Below are positions 17,591 to 26,017 of a stretch of 64,000 nucleotides of DNA, in pieces. Position 1 is the stretch's first letter. Each line of letters opens with the position of its first letter. A program made the translations under genes and the position numbers. The notes beneath the pieces are model-generated. The model had not been told where the DNA came from and ran no database searches. It saw nothing but the letters and a program-made list of their open reading frames with translations. Where the stretch lies: contig NZ_AP025688.1 in NCBI RefSeq assembly GCF_023168325.1, positions 2,914,001 through 2,978,000 of the forward strand, written 5' to 3'. The stretch comes from Tsukamurella sp. PLM1 (GTDB lineage: Bacteria; Actinomycetota; Actinomycetes; Mycobacteriales; Mycobacteriaceae).

Positions 17591-19740
17591 ATGAGTGATT
17601 TCGCATCCTCAGAAACATCGACACCAGCAGACACGACACCGACACCGACGAGCTCCTTGAACCGCCGAGTCTTCCTCGCCGCCGCGGGCTCGGTCCTGGC
17701 GTTCGCTCTCTGGGCACTCGCCTCCCCCGCGACCGCGGAGAGCGTGATCAGCGGCGTGGTCGACTTCATCACCACCTGGTTCGGGTGGTGGTACTTCCTG
17801 CTCGCCACTGCGATCGTGGGCGTCGTCGTCTTCATCGGGCTGAGCCGCTACGGGCGGTACCGCCTGGGCCCCGAGGAGTCGCGCCCCGAGTACAGCCTGT
17901 TCACCTGGACCTCGATGTTGTTCGCCGCCGGCATCGGTATCGACCTGATGTTCTTCTCGGTCGCCGAGCCGGTGAGCCACTACCTCAACCCTCCCGTCGG
18001 CGAGGGCGGGAACAACGCGGCGGCGCGCGAGGCGGTCACCTGGACGGTGTTCCACTACGGCGTCACCGGCTGGGCGATGTACGCGCTCATGGGCGGCGCG
18101 CTGGCGTACTTCGCGTTCCGGCACAACCTGCCGCTCACCATCCGCGCGGCGCTCTACCCGATCCTCGGCAAGCGCGTGCACGGCCGGCTCGGCGACGCCG
18201 TCGACGTGGCCGCGGTTCTGGGCACCATCTTCGGCATCGCCACGTCTCTCGGGATCGGCATCGTGCAGCTCAACTACGGCCTGCACGAGCTGTTCGGCGT
18301 GCCGCAGGGCAAGGCCACGCAGATCGGCCTCATCGTGCTGTCCGTGATCGTCGCGACGATCTCCGCCACCTCCGGCGTCGACAAGGGCATCCGCCGGCTC
18401 AGCGAGCTCAACGTGATCCTGGCGATCGCGCTGCTCGTCTACATCCTGGTCGCGGGCCGTTCCGATTTCCTGCTCAACGGACTGGTCCAGAACACCGGCG
18501 ACTACGTCTCGACCTTCCTCGACCGCACCATGGACACCTTCGCGTGGGGCCAGGTCAACCCCGAGACCGCGGGCAACGATCCATCGGGCTGGCTCGACGC
18601 GTGGACGCTGTTCTTCTGGGCCTGGTGGGTGGCGTGGGCGCCGTTCGTGGGCCTGTTCCTCGCGCGGATCTCGCGCGGACGCACGCTGCGCCAGTTCGTC
18701 TTCGGCGTGTTGGTGGTGCCGTTCAGCTTCATCCTCGTGTGGATCTCGGTGTTCGGGAACAGCGCGCTGGACGTCGCCCGCGACGACAAGCCCTTCGCGG
18801 AGGCCACCGCCTCGATGCCCGAGGTGGGCTTCTACTCGTTGCTCGAGCAGTACCCGGGGGCTCCCCTACTGCTGGCGATCGCGACCATCACCGGCCTGCT
18901 GTTCTACGTCACGAGCGCCGACTCCGGGTCCCTGGTGATGGGCAACTTCACCAGCAAGCTCGACGACCCGATGGCGGACTGCGCGCGGAGCACCCGCATC
19001 TTCTGGTCCTTCGCGATCGGGCTGCTCACCCTCGCCATGCTGTTCGCGGGCAACGAGGGCTCGATCGTCACGCTGCAGAAGGCGACCATCATCATGGGGC
19101 TGCCGTTCTCGTTCGTGCTGGCGCTCGTCGGCCTGTCGCTGCTGCGGGCCCTGCACACGGAGTCGTACAAGACCGACAGTTTCCGTGCGGCCCTGCCGAA
19201 GTCGCTCGCCGCGGGGCGCGGCACCGTGGACCCCGGAGCTGGCGGCGGCGCCTGCTGGCGACCATCAACTATCCGGGCCGGGCCGCGACCCTGCGTTTCC
19301 TGGAGAACACCGTCGCGCCCGCGATGCGCGACGTCGCCGCGGAGTTCGCCGCCGAGGGCGTGACCGCGACGATCGACGAATCGGGCCGCAGCGAATCGCT
19401 GCCGTCCCCGTCGCTCAAGGTGGATCTGGCCGGCGAACAGGACTTCGAGTACTGCGTGTGGCCGGTCTCCGCGCCCGCACCCAGCTACGCGATCCTCGCG
19501 CAGCGCTCCGACGACCGCTACTTCCGCTGCGAGGTCTACCTCGCCGAGGGATCGCAGGGATACACGCTGGGCGGCTACACCCGCGAGCAGATCATCGGCG
19601 ACATCCTGGACCAGTACGAGCGCCACCTCGGCTACCTGCACCTGTGCCGATCGGCCACCGATCACTACACCGAACCGACCGAACCGCAATCGGATTCGGA
19701 CCCCGAGAGCTCACCCGAACCCGAAGGGACACCCGCATGA
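17591..19740 (+). CDS. BCCT family choline/betaine transporter, one frameshift
   Basis: Secondary transporter for choline or glycine betaine, with twelve membrane helices in the first 545 residues. The tryptophan-rich BCCT signature on helix 8 is DAWTLFFWAWWVAWAPFVGLFLARIS, here shown in two parts: DAWTLFFWAWW and VAWAPFVGLFLARIS. A cytoplasmic C-terminal domain of about 170 residues follows, with LRFLENTVAPAMRDVA and GDILDQYERHLGYLH, as in the long BetT-type osmosensing transporters. The frame breaks just after helix 12 at a run of four C at 19231-19234; one added C gives VDPRSWRRRLLATINYPG. Its stop overlaps the next start (ATGA at 19737-19740). Together with the next two genes it forms a choline-to-betaine operon. 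Confidence 0.85.
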
Positions 19741-21251
19741 CCGAACCCACCCTGTTCATCGACGGAGCCTGGCGCCACAGCGCCGACGGCGGCACGCGGA
19801 CCATCGTCTGCCCCGCCGACGGCACCGAGGTCGCGGTCGTCGACGAAGCCACCGCCACCGACACCGAGGCCGCGATCGCCGCGGCGCGGCGCGCCTTCGA
19901 CACCGGCCCGTGGCCGCACACGCCCGCCGCCGAGCGCGGCGACCTGCTGCTGCGCGTCGCGGACGCGATCGACCGCCGCCGCGACGAGTTCGCCCGCGCC
20001 GAGACCCTCGACACCGGCAAGCGCCTGTACGAGTCCGAGCTCGACATGGCCGACATCGCGGCGTGCTTCCGCTATTTCGGCAAGCTCGCCGGACAGGAGT
20101 CCGGCCGGATCGTGGACGCCGGATCCCCCGACGTGGCCTCGCAGATCGTGTACGAGCCGGTCGGCGTGTGCGGCATGATCACGCCCTGGAACTACCCGCT
20201 GCTGCAGGCCGCATGGAAGGTCGCGCCCGCGCTGGCCGCGGGAGACACGTTCGTGCTCAAGCCCTCCGAGCTCACCCCGCACACCTCCATCCTGCTCATG
20301 CGGGTTCTGCAGGAGGTGGGCCTGCCCGACGGCGTCGCGAATCTCGTGCTCGGCGCCGGCGCGCAGGCGGGCGCTCCGCTCTCGACCCATCCCGATGTCG
20401 ACCTCGTGTCGTTCACCGGCGGCCTCGTCACGGGCCGGCTGATCGCAGCGAACGCCGCGGGCACCGTCAAGAAGGTCGCGCTCGAGTTGGGCGGCAAGAA
20501 CCCCAACGTGATCTTCGCGGACGCCTGCGCCACCCCGGAGGGCCTTGCGGCGGCGGTCGACAACGCGCTCAACGCCGCGTTCCTGCACTCGGGTCAGGTG
20601 TGCTCCGCCGGGGCGCGGCTGGTGGTCGAGGAGTCCGTGCACGACGCCTTCGTCGACGAGCTCGTGCGCCGCGCCGAGGGCATCCGCCAGGGACTCCCGT
20701 TCGCCGACGGCACCGAGACCGGACCGCTGATCTCCGCCGCGCACCGCGACAAGGTGCACGCCTACGTGGAGAAGGCCCGCGAGGACGGCGCGGTCGTCCG
20801 CACGGGCGGCGCCTTCGCGACGGGCGACCAGGGCTCGGGCTCGCTCGACGCCGGCTTCTTCTACCTCCCGACGGTGCTGGACCAGTGCGACCCGTCGATG
20901 GCCTGCGTGCACGACGAGGCCTTCGGGCCCACCGTCACCGTCGAGACTTTCACGACCGAGGACGAGGCCGTGGCCATCGCCAACGACACCGAGTACGGCC
21001 TCGCCGGCGCGGTCTGGTCGGCCGACGGCGGCCGCGCCAAGCGGGTGGCGCGCCGGCTGCGGCACGGCACCGTCTGGATCAACGACTTCGGTCCGTACCT
21101 CCCCCAAGCAGAGTGGGGTGGCTTCGGCGCCTCGGGCATCGGGCGCGAGCTCGGGCCCACCGGCCTCGGCGAGTACCTCGAGGCCAAGCACGTCTACGAG
21201 AACCTGCGGCCGTCCGTCACCGGATGGTTCGCCGAGCGGAAGGACGCGTAA
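19737..21251 (+). CDS. Betaine-aldehyde dehydrogenase-like aldehyde dehydrogenase
   Basis: NAD(P)-dependent aldehyde dehydrogenase of 504 residues. In this operon it most likely oxidises betaine aldehyde to glycine betaine. The nucleotide-binding region is MITPWNYPLLQAAWKVAPAL, the general base is in VALELGGKNPNVIF (about residue 250) and the catalytic Cys in HSGQVCSAGARLVVE (about residue 288). ATGA overlap with the transporter gene and direct abutment with the choline oxidase start show tight coupling. Because the neighbouring choline oxidase can carry out both oxidation steps, this enzyme may serve to clear escaping aldehyde; that is inference. Confidence 0.85.
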   Translation: MTEPTLFIDGAWRHSADGGTRTIVCPADGTEVAVVDEATATDTEAAIAAARRAFDTGPWPHTPAAERGDLLLRVADAIDRRRDEFARAETLDTGKRLYESELDMADIAACFRYFGKLAGQESGRIVDAGSPDVASQIVYEPVGVCGMITPWNYPLLQAAWKVAPALAAGDTFVLKPSELTPHTSILLMRVLQEVGLPDGVANLVLGAGAQAGAPLSTHPDVDLVSFTGGLVTGRLIAANAAGTVKKVALELGGKNPNVIFADACATPEGLAAAVDNALNAAFLHSGQVCSAGARLVVEESVHDAFVDELVRRAEGIRQGLPFADGTETGPLISAAHRDKVHAYVEKAREDGAVVRTGGAFATGDQGSGSLDAGFFYLPTVLDQCDPSMACVHDEAFGPTVTVETFTTEDEAVAIANDTEYGLAGAVWSADGGRAKRVARRLRHGTVWINDFGPYLPQAEWGGFGASGIGRELGPTGLGEYLEAKHVYENLRPSVTGWFAERKDA

Positions 21252-22838
21252 GTGACCTCTGACGACGCACGGAACGACGAGACCTTCGACTACGTGGTGG
21301 TGGGCGCCGGTTCGGCTGGGGCCGCCGTCGCCGCCCGCCTGTCCGAGGATCCGACGGTGACGGTCTGCCTGCTGGAGGCCGGACCGTCGGACGTGGGCGA
21401 CGAGGCGATCCTGCAGCTGGACCGGTGGATGGAGCTGCTGGAATCGGGCTACGACTGGGACTACCCGATCGAGCCCCAGGAGAACGGCAACTCCTTCATG
21501 CGGCACGCGCGCGCGAAGGTGTTGGGCGGCTGCAGTTCTCACAACAGCTGCATCGCGTTCTGGGCGCCGCGCGAGGACCTCGACGCCTGGGAGCGGGACC
21601 ACGGCGCCGCCGGCTGGGGCGCCGATTCGGTGTACCGGCTGTACCCGACGATCGAGACCAACGACGCCCCCGGCGACCACCACGGACGGTCCGGCCCGGT
21701 GCACATCATGTCGGTGCCGCCGAAGGATCCGTGCGGCGTTGCCCTGCTGGATGCGTGTGAGGCCGTGGGTATTCCGCGCACGGCGTACAACACGGGCGAG
21801 ACGGTGGTCAACGGCGCCGGCTTCTTCCAGATCAACCGCAAGGCCGACGGTACGCGCTCGTCCTCGTCGGTCAGTTATCTGCACCCGATCCTGGACCGGG
21901 AGAACCTCACGATCCGAACCGGCGCGTGGGCGAAGAGGATCGCCTTCGACACCTCGGGCGATCAGCCCCGCGCGGTGGGCGTGGACATCACCGACAACGC
22001 GTTCGGGCGGACCACGCGGATCGTGGCGAACCGCGAGGTGATCGTCAGCGCCGGCGCGATCGACTCGCCGAAGTTGCTGATGCTCTCGGGGATCGGCCCC
22101 GCCGATCACCTGCGCGAGACCGGCGTCGACGTGCTCGTCGACTCCCCCGGCGTGGGCGCGCACCTGCAAGACCATCCCGAGGGCGTGATCGGCTTCGAGA
22201 CCTCGCGGCCGATGGTGCGGGAGTCGACGCAGTGGTGGGAGATCGGGATCTTCACCCCCACCGAGTACGGCCTCGACCGGCCGGACCTGATGATGCACTA
22301 CGGCAGCGTCCCGTTCGACATGCACACGCTGCGCCAGGGCTACCCGACGGCGGAGAACACCTTCTGCCTGACGCCGAACGTCACCCACGCGCGCTCACGC
22401 GGCACCGTCCGGCTGCGGTCGCGGGATTTCCGGGACAAGCCCAAGGTGGACCCGCGGTACTTCACCGACCCCGAGGGGCACGACATGAAGGTGATGATCG
22501 CGGGTATCCGGAAGGCGCGCGAGATCGCCGAGGCCGGGCCGCTCAAGGACTGGATCGAGCGGGAACTCTACCCGGGCCCGGGCGCGCAGACCGACGCCGA
22601 GCTCGCGGACTACATCCGCCGCACCCACAACACCGTCTACCACCCGGTGGGCACTGTGCGGATGGGCGCGCCCGACGACCCGATGTCGCCGCTGGATCCC
22701 GAGCTCCGGGTCAAGGGCACCGCGGGCCTGCGGGTCGCGGACGCCTCGGTGTTCCCGGAGCACACCACGGTGAACCCGAACATCACGGTGATGCTGGTCG
22801 GCGAGCGGTGCGCGGAGCTGGTAGCGGCGAGCCGCTGA
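21252..22838 (+). CDS. codA: Choline oxidase (GMC flavoprotein)
   Basis: FAD-dependent oxidase of 528 residues that converts choline to glycine betaine in two steps with release of hydrogen peroxide. The dinucleotide motif VVVGAGSAGAAVAARLSE is at residues 15-32. LGGCSSHNSCIAFWAPRED holds the His (about residue 97) that carries covalent FAD in Arthrobacter choline oxidase. THNTVYHPVGTVRMG and HTTVNPNITVM supply the active-site His and Asn. Similarity to the Arthrobacter enzyme, as I recall it, runs the whole length (for example STQWWEIGIFTPTE), which favours choline oxidase over choline dehydrogenase. The GTG start directly follows the stop of the aldehyde dehydrogenase, with GGAAGGA upstream. 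Confidence 0.85.
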   Translation: MTSDDARNDETFDYVVVGAGSAGAAVAARLSEDPTVTVCLLEAGPSDVGDEAILQLDRWMELLESGYDWDYPIEPQENGNSFMRHARAKVLGGCSSHNSCIAFWAPREDLDAWERDHGAAGWGADSVYRLYPTIETNDAPGDHHGRSGPVHIMSVPPKDPCGVALLDACEAVGIPRTAYNTGETVVNGAGFFQINRKADGTRSSSSVSYLHPILDRENLTIRTGAWAKRIAFDTSGDQPRAVGVDITDNAFGRTTRIVANREVIVSAGAIDSPKLLMLSGIGPADHLRETGVDVLVDSPGVGAHLQDHPEGVIGFETSRPMVRESTQWWEIGIFTPTEYGLDRPDLMMHYGSVPFDMHTLRQGYPTAENTFCLTPNVTHARSRGTVRLRSRDFRDKPKVDPRYFTDPEGHDMKVMIAGIRKAREIAEAGPLKDWIERELYPGPGAQTDAELADYIRRTHNTVYHPVGTVRMGAPDDPMSPLDPELRVKGTAGLRVADASVFPEHTTVNPNITVMLVGERCAELVAASR

Positions 22839-22861
22839 TCGCGGTAGCGGCGCGCCGCTGA
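22820..22861 (+). repeat. 19-bp tandem duplication at the end of codA
   Basis: The last codons of the choline oxidase gene (22820-22838) are repeated once at 22843-22861 with a single mismatch, including a second TGA. The copy supplies one arm of the hairpin that follows. Confidence 0.7.
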
Positions 22862-22874
22862 CTGCCGCCGCTAC
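22844..22874. terminator. 9-bp stem hairpin between convergent codA and sigma factor genes
   Basis: GTAGCGGCG pairs with CGCCGCTAC around a 13-base loop. It begins just after the codA stop and covers the stop codon of the convergent sigma-factor gene. There is no T-tract. Confidence 0.5.
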
Positions 22875-23853
22875 GGGAGCAGGCGGGCCGGGAGGCCGAA
22901 GGCCTCGAACCGGTCCGCCTGGTCCAGGCACGTGGTCACGCGGGTGACGCGGGCACCGTCGGACTCGACGACGACGAGGGCGAACGGGCGCATCCCGCCC
23001 TCGTCGCCGGGCGCGTACTGCCCGAAGGCCGGTGTGCCGTTCGCCGTCGTCGGGACGAGGCGGTGGCCGACGCAGGCGTCGCCCGAGCCGAACAGCGCCG
23101 CGTAGTCGGCGACACCCCGCAGCCAGAAGGCGACGGGCGGCATGGAGAAGACCACGTCCTCCGCGAGGAGGGCCGCCGGCCCGCGACGTCGTGCCGATCG
23201 AAGGCGCGGACGAAGCCGTCGAGCAGCCGGGCGTCCACCTCGCGGGCCGGAACGTCCGACGGTGCCGTCCCCGCCGCAGCGAGCACCCTTCTGGCCCGCT
23301 GCAGCGACGAGTGCGCCGCGGCCGCGCTGATCCCGAGGATCTCGGCGGTCTCGGCGGCGCTGTGCCGGTAGACGTCGCGCAGGACGAGCACCGCGCGCTG
23401 CGCCGGTGTGAGGTGCTGCAGCGCCGCGACGAAGGCCATCCGGATGGACTCGTGCCGCTCCGCCGCCGCCGCGGGGTCGCCGCCGGCGTCCGGCAGGGGC
23501 GTCACCCAACTGCCGGGCCGCAGCTCGGTGAACGCCTGGTCGCCCACGCCGTTCCGCTCCGAGAGGTCCGTGGGGAGGGCCCGGCGCGGGGCGGCGCGCA
23601 GCAGGTCGATGCAGTACCGGGACGCGATCGCGTACGCCCAGGTGCGGATACCGGCGCGCGTCGGGTCGTAGGTGTCCCGCGTGCGCCAGAGCCGCAGCAG
23701 CACCTCCTGCGCCGCGTCCTCCGCCGCGGCGCCGTCGCCGATCATTCGGTAGCAGTAGCGGACCAGTTCGGGGCGCAACTCGGCGAGGACCGCCTCGTCG
23801 AGTACGGTCCCGCCGGTCACCGCCCCGCCGACCTCCGCCACGCCCGCGATCAT
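22871..23853 (-). CDS. ECF sigma factor with SnoaL-like C-terminal domain, one frameshift
   Basis: Extracytoplasmic-function sigma factor of the SigG/SigJ type, about 328 residues. Region 2 is ELRPELVRYCYRMIGDGAAA to RTWAYAIASRYCIDLLR, and region 4 is LTPAQRAVLVLRDVYRHSAA to AHSSLQRARRVL. A C-terminal SnoaL-like domain (FSMPPVAFWLRGVADY, TRVTTCLDQADRFEAFGLP) replaces an anti-sigma factor in this group and probably senses a ligand. The frame breaks near 23178-23179, where one added base joins DRHDVAG to AALLAEDVVFSMPP. The ATG at 23853 overlaps the stop of the upstream DinB-like gene (ATGA), which fixes the start. Confidence 0.8.
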
Positions 23854-24460
23854 CCCACGGCGGTGCGGGCCGGAACCGGGTGTCGGCCGGTCGCGATCAA
23901 GACGATGGTGAGCGTGGACAGCGCGACGTCCCGCGGACCGTCGCCCAGAACCAGGTCCGAATCGTCCGCCGTCAGCCGCAGGCCGGTGAGGTCGACGCCG
24001 AAGAACGCGAGGCCCTCGGGACCCGACCCGGCCACCGTCGCGGCGAGGACCTCCGGCGCGGGGCCGGGCAGGCCGAGCGGGATCGTGATGTCGAGGCCGT
24101 GGATCACCTCGTGGGCCAGCGCTCCCTGCGTGGCCCGGGCCCGGGCGTCCACCGGCTCGCGACCCGGCCTTTCTGGATCGCCAGCAACTCGGCGTCCGAG
24201 AACCGCGCGACGTCGGCACGGGCGGTGCGGTCGACGGCCACGTTCACGTCGCCGTCGGCGTCCGCGACGGCCGCGAGGAACTCGTCGAAGGTCTGGGTAT
24301 CGGTCATGTTCAGGTGGGCGACCACCTCGCGGACGCGCCAGCCGGCGCACAGCGAGTCTGCGTCCCACTGGTCGGGGGCGAGGCCGTCCAGGATTGCAGC
24401 CATCCGGGTGCGCTCGGCGACGGTGGCGGTGTACAGATCGGTGTCGGTGCGGATGGTCAT
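23850..24460 (-). CDS. DinB/mycothiol-dependent maleylpyruvate isomerase-like protein, one frameshift
   Basis: Four-helix-bundle metal-binding protein of the maleylpyruvate isomerase N-terminal (DinB-like) family, about 203 residues. Many members use mycothiol, which this group of bacteria makes. DADSLCAGWRVREVVAHLNM is the first metal-site helix, and LAHEVIHGLDITIPLG supplies further His ligands. The frame breaks at a run of three C at 24163-24165; one added base joins LLAIQKG to REPVDARARATQGA. AGGAG lies nine bases before the ATG at 24460. Coupling by ATGA to the sigma-factor gene suggests the two act in one stress response; no substrate can be named. Confidence 0.75.
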
Positions 24461-24552
24461 GGCGGGTCTCCTGTGCTCGGAATCAGTCGTCACAGGGACA
24501 TACGAATGGGGTCGCCGGAATTCGTCGCGGGCGCCCGTCGAGCGCCCGGGCC

Positions 24553-24558
24553 TATCCT
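24553..24558 (+). promoter_or_regulatory. -10 element of the PemK-like gene
   Basis: TATCCT ends seven bases before the ATG at 24566. GGAGGG lies in the gap, so the gene could be read either leaderless or from a very short leader. Confidence 0.45.
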
Positions 24559-24565
24559 GGAGGGC

Positions 24566-25181
24566 ATGGCGAACGATTTCACCCGCTTCGCGGCCGTCGC
24601 GGCCAAGCTCGCGCGCGAGCACGGTCCGCGGCTGGCGTCGCAGGTCGTGAACAGCCCCGGTCCGCGCCGGGAGGGACGCGATCACCCAGGTGGTGTCCCA
24701 GACGGTCAACCAGGCCCTGGGCCTGGAGGCACCGTCGGAGCCCAAGGAGTTCACGCCCGGCCGGCCGGTGACCCGCACCTCCACCGCGACCGCGCTGATG
24801 GCGCGGGGCGTGATCTACGCCCCGCAGCTCGACGGCCGCGCTGACCCGGGCGAGGTCGTGTGGACCTGGGTGGAGTTCGAGGAGACGACGGGGCCGAACG
24901 CCGGCGACGGCAAGGACCGGCCCGTCCTGGTCGTGGGCCGGTCCGGGGACGACGTGCTCCTCGGACTGATGCTCTCGAGCCAGGACAAGCACATGGGCGA
25001 CCCCGAGTGGGTCGGCATCGGATCCGGCCCGTGGGATGAGGACCGTCGCCCGTCGTGGGTCCGCCTGGACCGGGTGCTCGACGTTCCCGAGGACGGCATC
25101 CGGCGCGAAGGGGCGGTCCTGGACCGCCGCCGGTTCGAGTCCGTCGCGCAGCGGTTGCGCGACGATTACGGCTGGACCTGA
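24566..25181 (+). CDS. PemK/MazF-fold protein with N-terminal extension, one frameshift
   Basis: Protein of about 204 residues ending in a PemK/MazF-like beta-barrel (GVIYAPQLDGRADPGEVVWT, DRPVLVVGRSGDDVLLGLML, WVRLDRVLDVPEDGI). MazF-fold proteins are usually ribonuclease toxins about 110 residues long. This one has an 80-residue helical N-terminal extension (MANDFTRFAAVAAKLAREHG) and no antitoxin gene beside it, so it may not be a toxin. The frame changes at 24673-24675 where one extra G is present; removing it gives PRREDAITQVVSQTVNQALG. It is divergent from the DinB/sigma operon and its stop nearly touches that of the convergent PfpI gene. Confidence 0.7.
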
Positions 25182-25182
25182 A

Positions 25183-25868
25183 TCACCCCAGGACCTCGAC
25201 GACCTTCTCCGCGGTGGCCTGGCGGAGCCCGGGTTCTGGCCGGTGACGAGGTTGCCGTCGGCGACCGCGTAGGAGACGAACGGGAGCCTGGCCTTCTCGT
25301 AGCGTGCTCCCCGCTTCTTCATCTCGTCCTCCGCGTTGTACGGGACCAGTTTGTCGACCCTGGCGAGGACCTCCTCCTGCCACGCGAATCCGGTGACCTT
25401 CCGCCCCGCGACGAGGTGTTCGCCGTTCGACAGCGTGATGTCGAGTAGCCCGCAATAGCCGTGGCAGACCGAGGAGACGACGCCGCCGCGCTCGAAGATC
25501 TCGCGGCTGATCCGCTGCAGGCCCGCGCTGCCCGGGAAGTCGTACATCACGGCGTGGCCGCCCGTGAAGAAGATCGCGTCGAACTCCGCGGAGTCGATCT
25601 CGTCCGGGCTCTTCGTGTTCTCCAGAAGTGCCATCCGCGCCGGGTCCGCGCGCCACGCCTTGGCCGTCTTGTCGTAATTCGGGAACTTCAGCGACCGCGG
25701 CTCGAGCGGCACCGCGCCACCCCGTGGGCTCACGAGCGTCTGCTCGAAACCGGCCTCCTCGAAGACGTGCCACGCGTGTGTGAGCTCGGAGAGCCACAGC
25801 CCGGTCTTGTGCGACGGGTCGTCGTAGTGGCCGACGTTGGTGACGACGTTGAGGATGCGCTTGGTCAT
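25183..25868 (-). CDS. DJ-1/PfpI family protein (Hsp31-like), one frameshift
   Basis: Class I glutamine-amidotransferase-fold protein of about 228 residues, of the Hsp31/DJ-1/PfpI group, which includes glyoxalase III enzymes and protein chaperones. The nucleophile elbow is GGVVSSVCHGYCGLLDIT, with the reactive Cys followed by His. EFDAIFFTGGHAVMYDFPG and RKVTGFAWQEEVLARVDKLV are also typical. The frame breaks within CCCGGG at 25228-25233, near the C-terminus; one added base gives GLRQATAEKVVEVLG and the stop. AGGAGA lies eight bases before the ATG. Its promoter overlaps operator O1, so it should be co-regulated with the divergent gene at 26018. Confidence 0.8.
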
Positions 25869-25902
25869 CGGTCTTCTCCTGGGGTGGGCGACCCACGGCC
25901 GC

Positions 25903-25923
25903 AATGTATGCGCCGCTTACATT
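25903..25923. promoter_or_regulatory. Operator O1 (9-3-9 inverted repeat)
   Basis: AATGTATGC, GCC, GCTTACATT: the arms match at 8 of 9 positions. It covers the -10 of the leftward PfpI promoter, so a bound repressor would block it. It has the same consensus (ATGTAWGC-N3-GCWTACAT) as O2, 79 bases away. The size and symmetry suit a TetR- or GntR-type dimer; no regulator gene lies next to it. Confidence 0.7.
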
Positions 25924-25947
25924 AACTGCGAGTCGCTCCACCGTCAA
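25919..25947 (-). promoter_or_regulatory. Promoter of the PfpI gene
   Basis: On the minus strand, TTGACG (25942-25947) and TAATGT (25919-25924) are separated by 17 bases. The -10 lies inside operator O1. Confidence 0.65.
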
Positions 25948-25950
25948 GTG

Positions 25951-25979
25951 TTGACACTGCTTACACCTGCCCGTAGCCT
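25951..25979 (+). promoter_or_regulatory. Promoter of the acetoacetate-decarboxylase-like gene
   Basis: TTGACA (25951-25956) and TAGCCT (25974-25979) are separated by exactly 17 bases. Transcription would begin inside operator O2. Confidence 0.65.
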
Positions 25980-25981
25980 CC

Positions 25982-26002
25982 GATGTAAGCAATGCATACA
26001 TC
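25982..26002. promoter_or_regulatory. Operator O2 (9-3-9 inverted repeat)
   Basis: GATGTAAGC, AAT, GCATACATC: the arms match at 8 of 9 positions, as in O1. It lies just downstream of the rightward -10, over the expected transcription start. Confidence 0.7.
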
Positions 26003-26017
26003 AGGCGAGGAGCCCCT

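Noticed and set aside
19665-22388. 907-codon open frame on the minus strand opposite the aldehyde dehydrogenase and choline oxidase genes
   Set aside because: It is the antisense shadow of two well-conserved genes; its product is Arg/Gly/Ala/Val-rich with no recognisable domain. The same applies to long antisense frames over the trehalase, mannosidase, VWA, recG and carboxylase genes.
24566-25868. Toxin-antitoxin pair made of the PemK-like gene and a neighbour
   Set aside because: Neither neighbour is a small antitoxin: one is a divergent DinB-like protein, the other a convergent PfpI protein.
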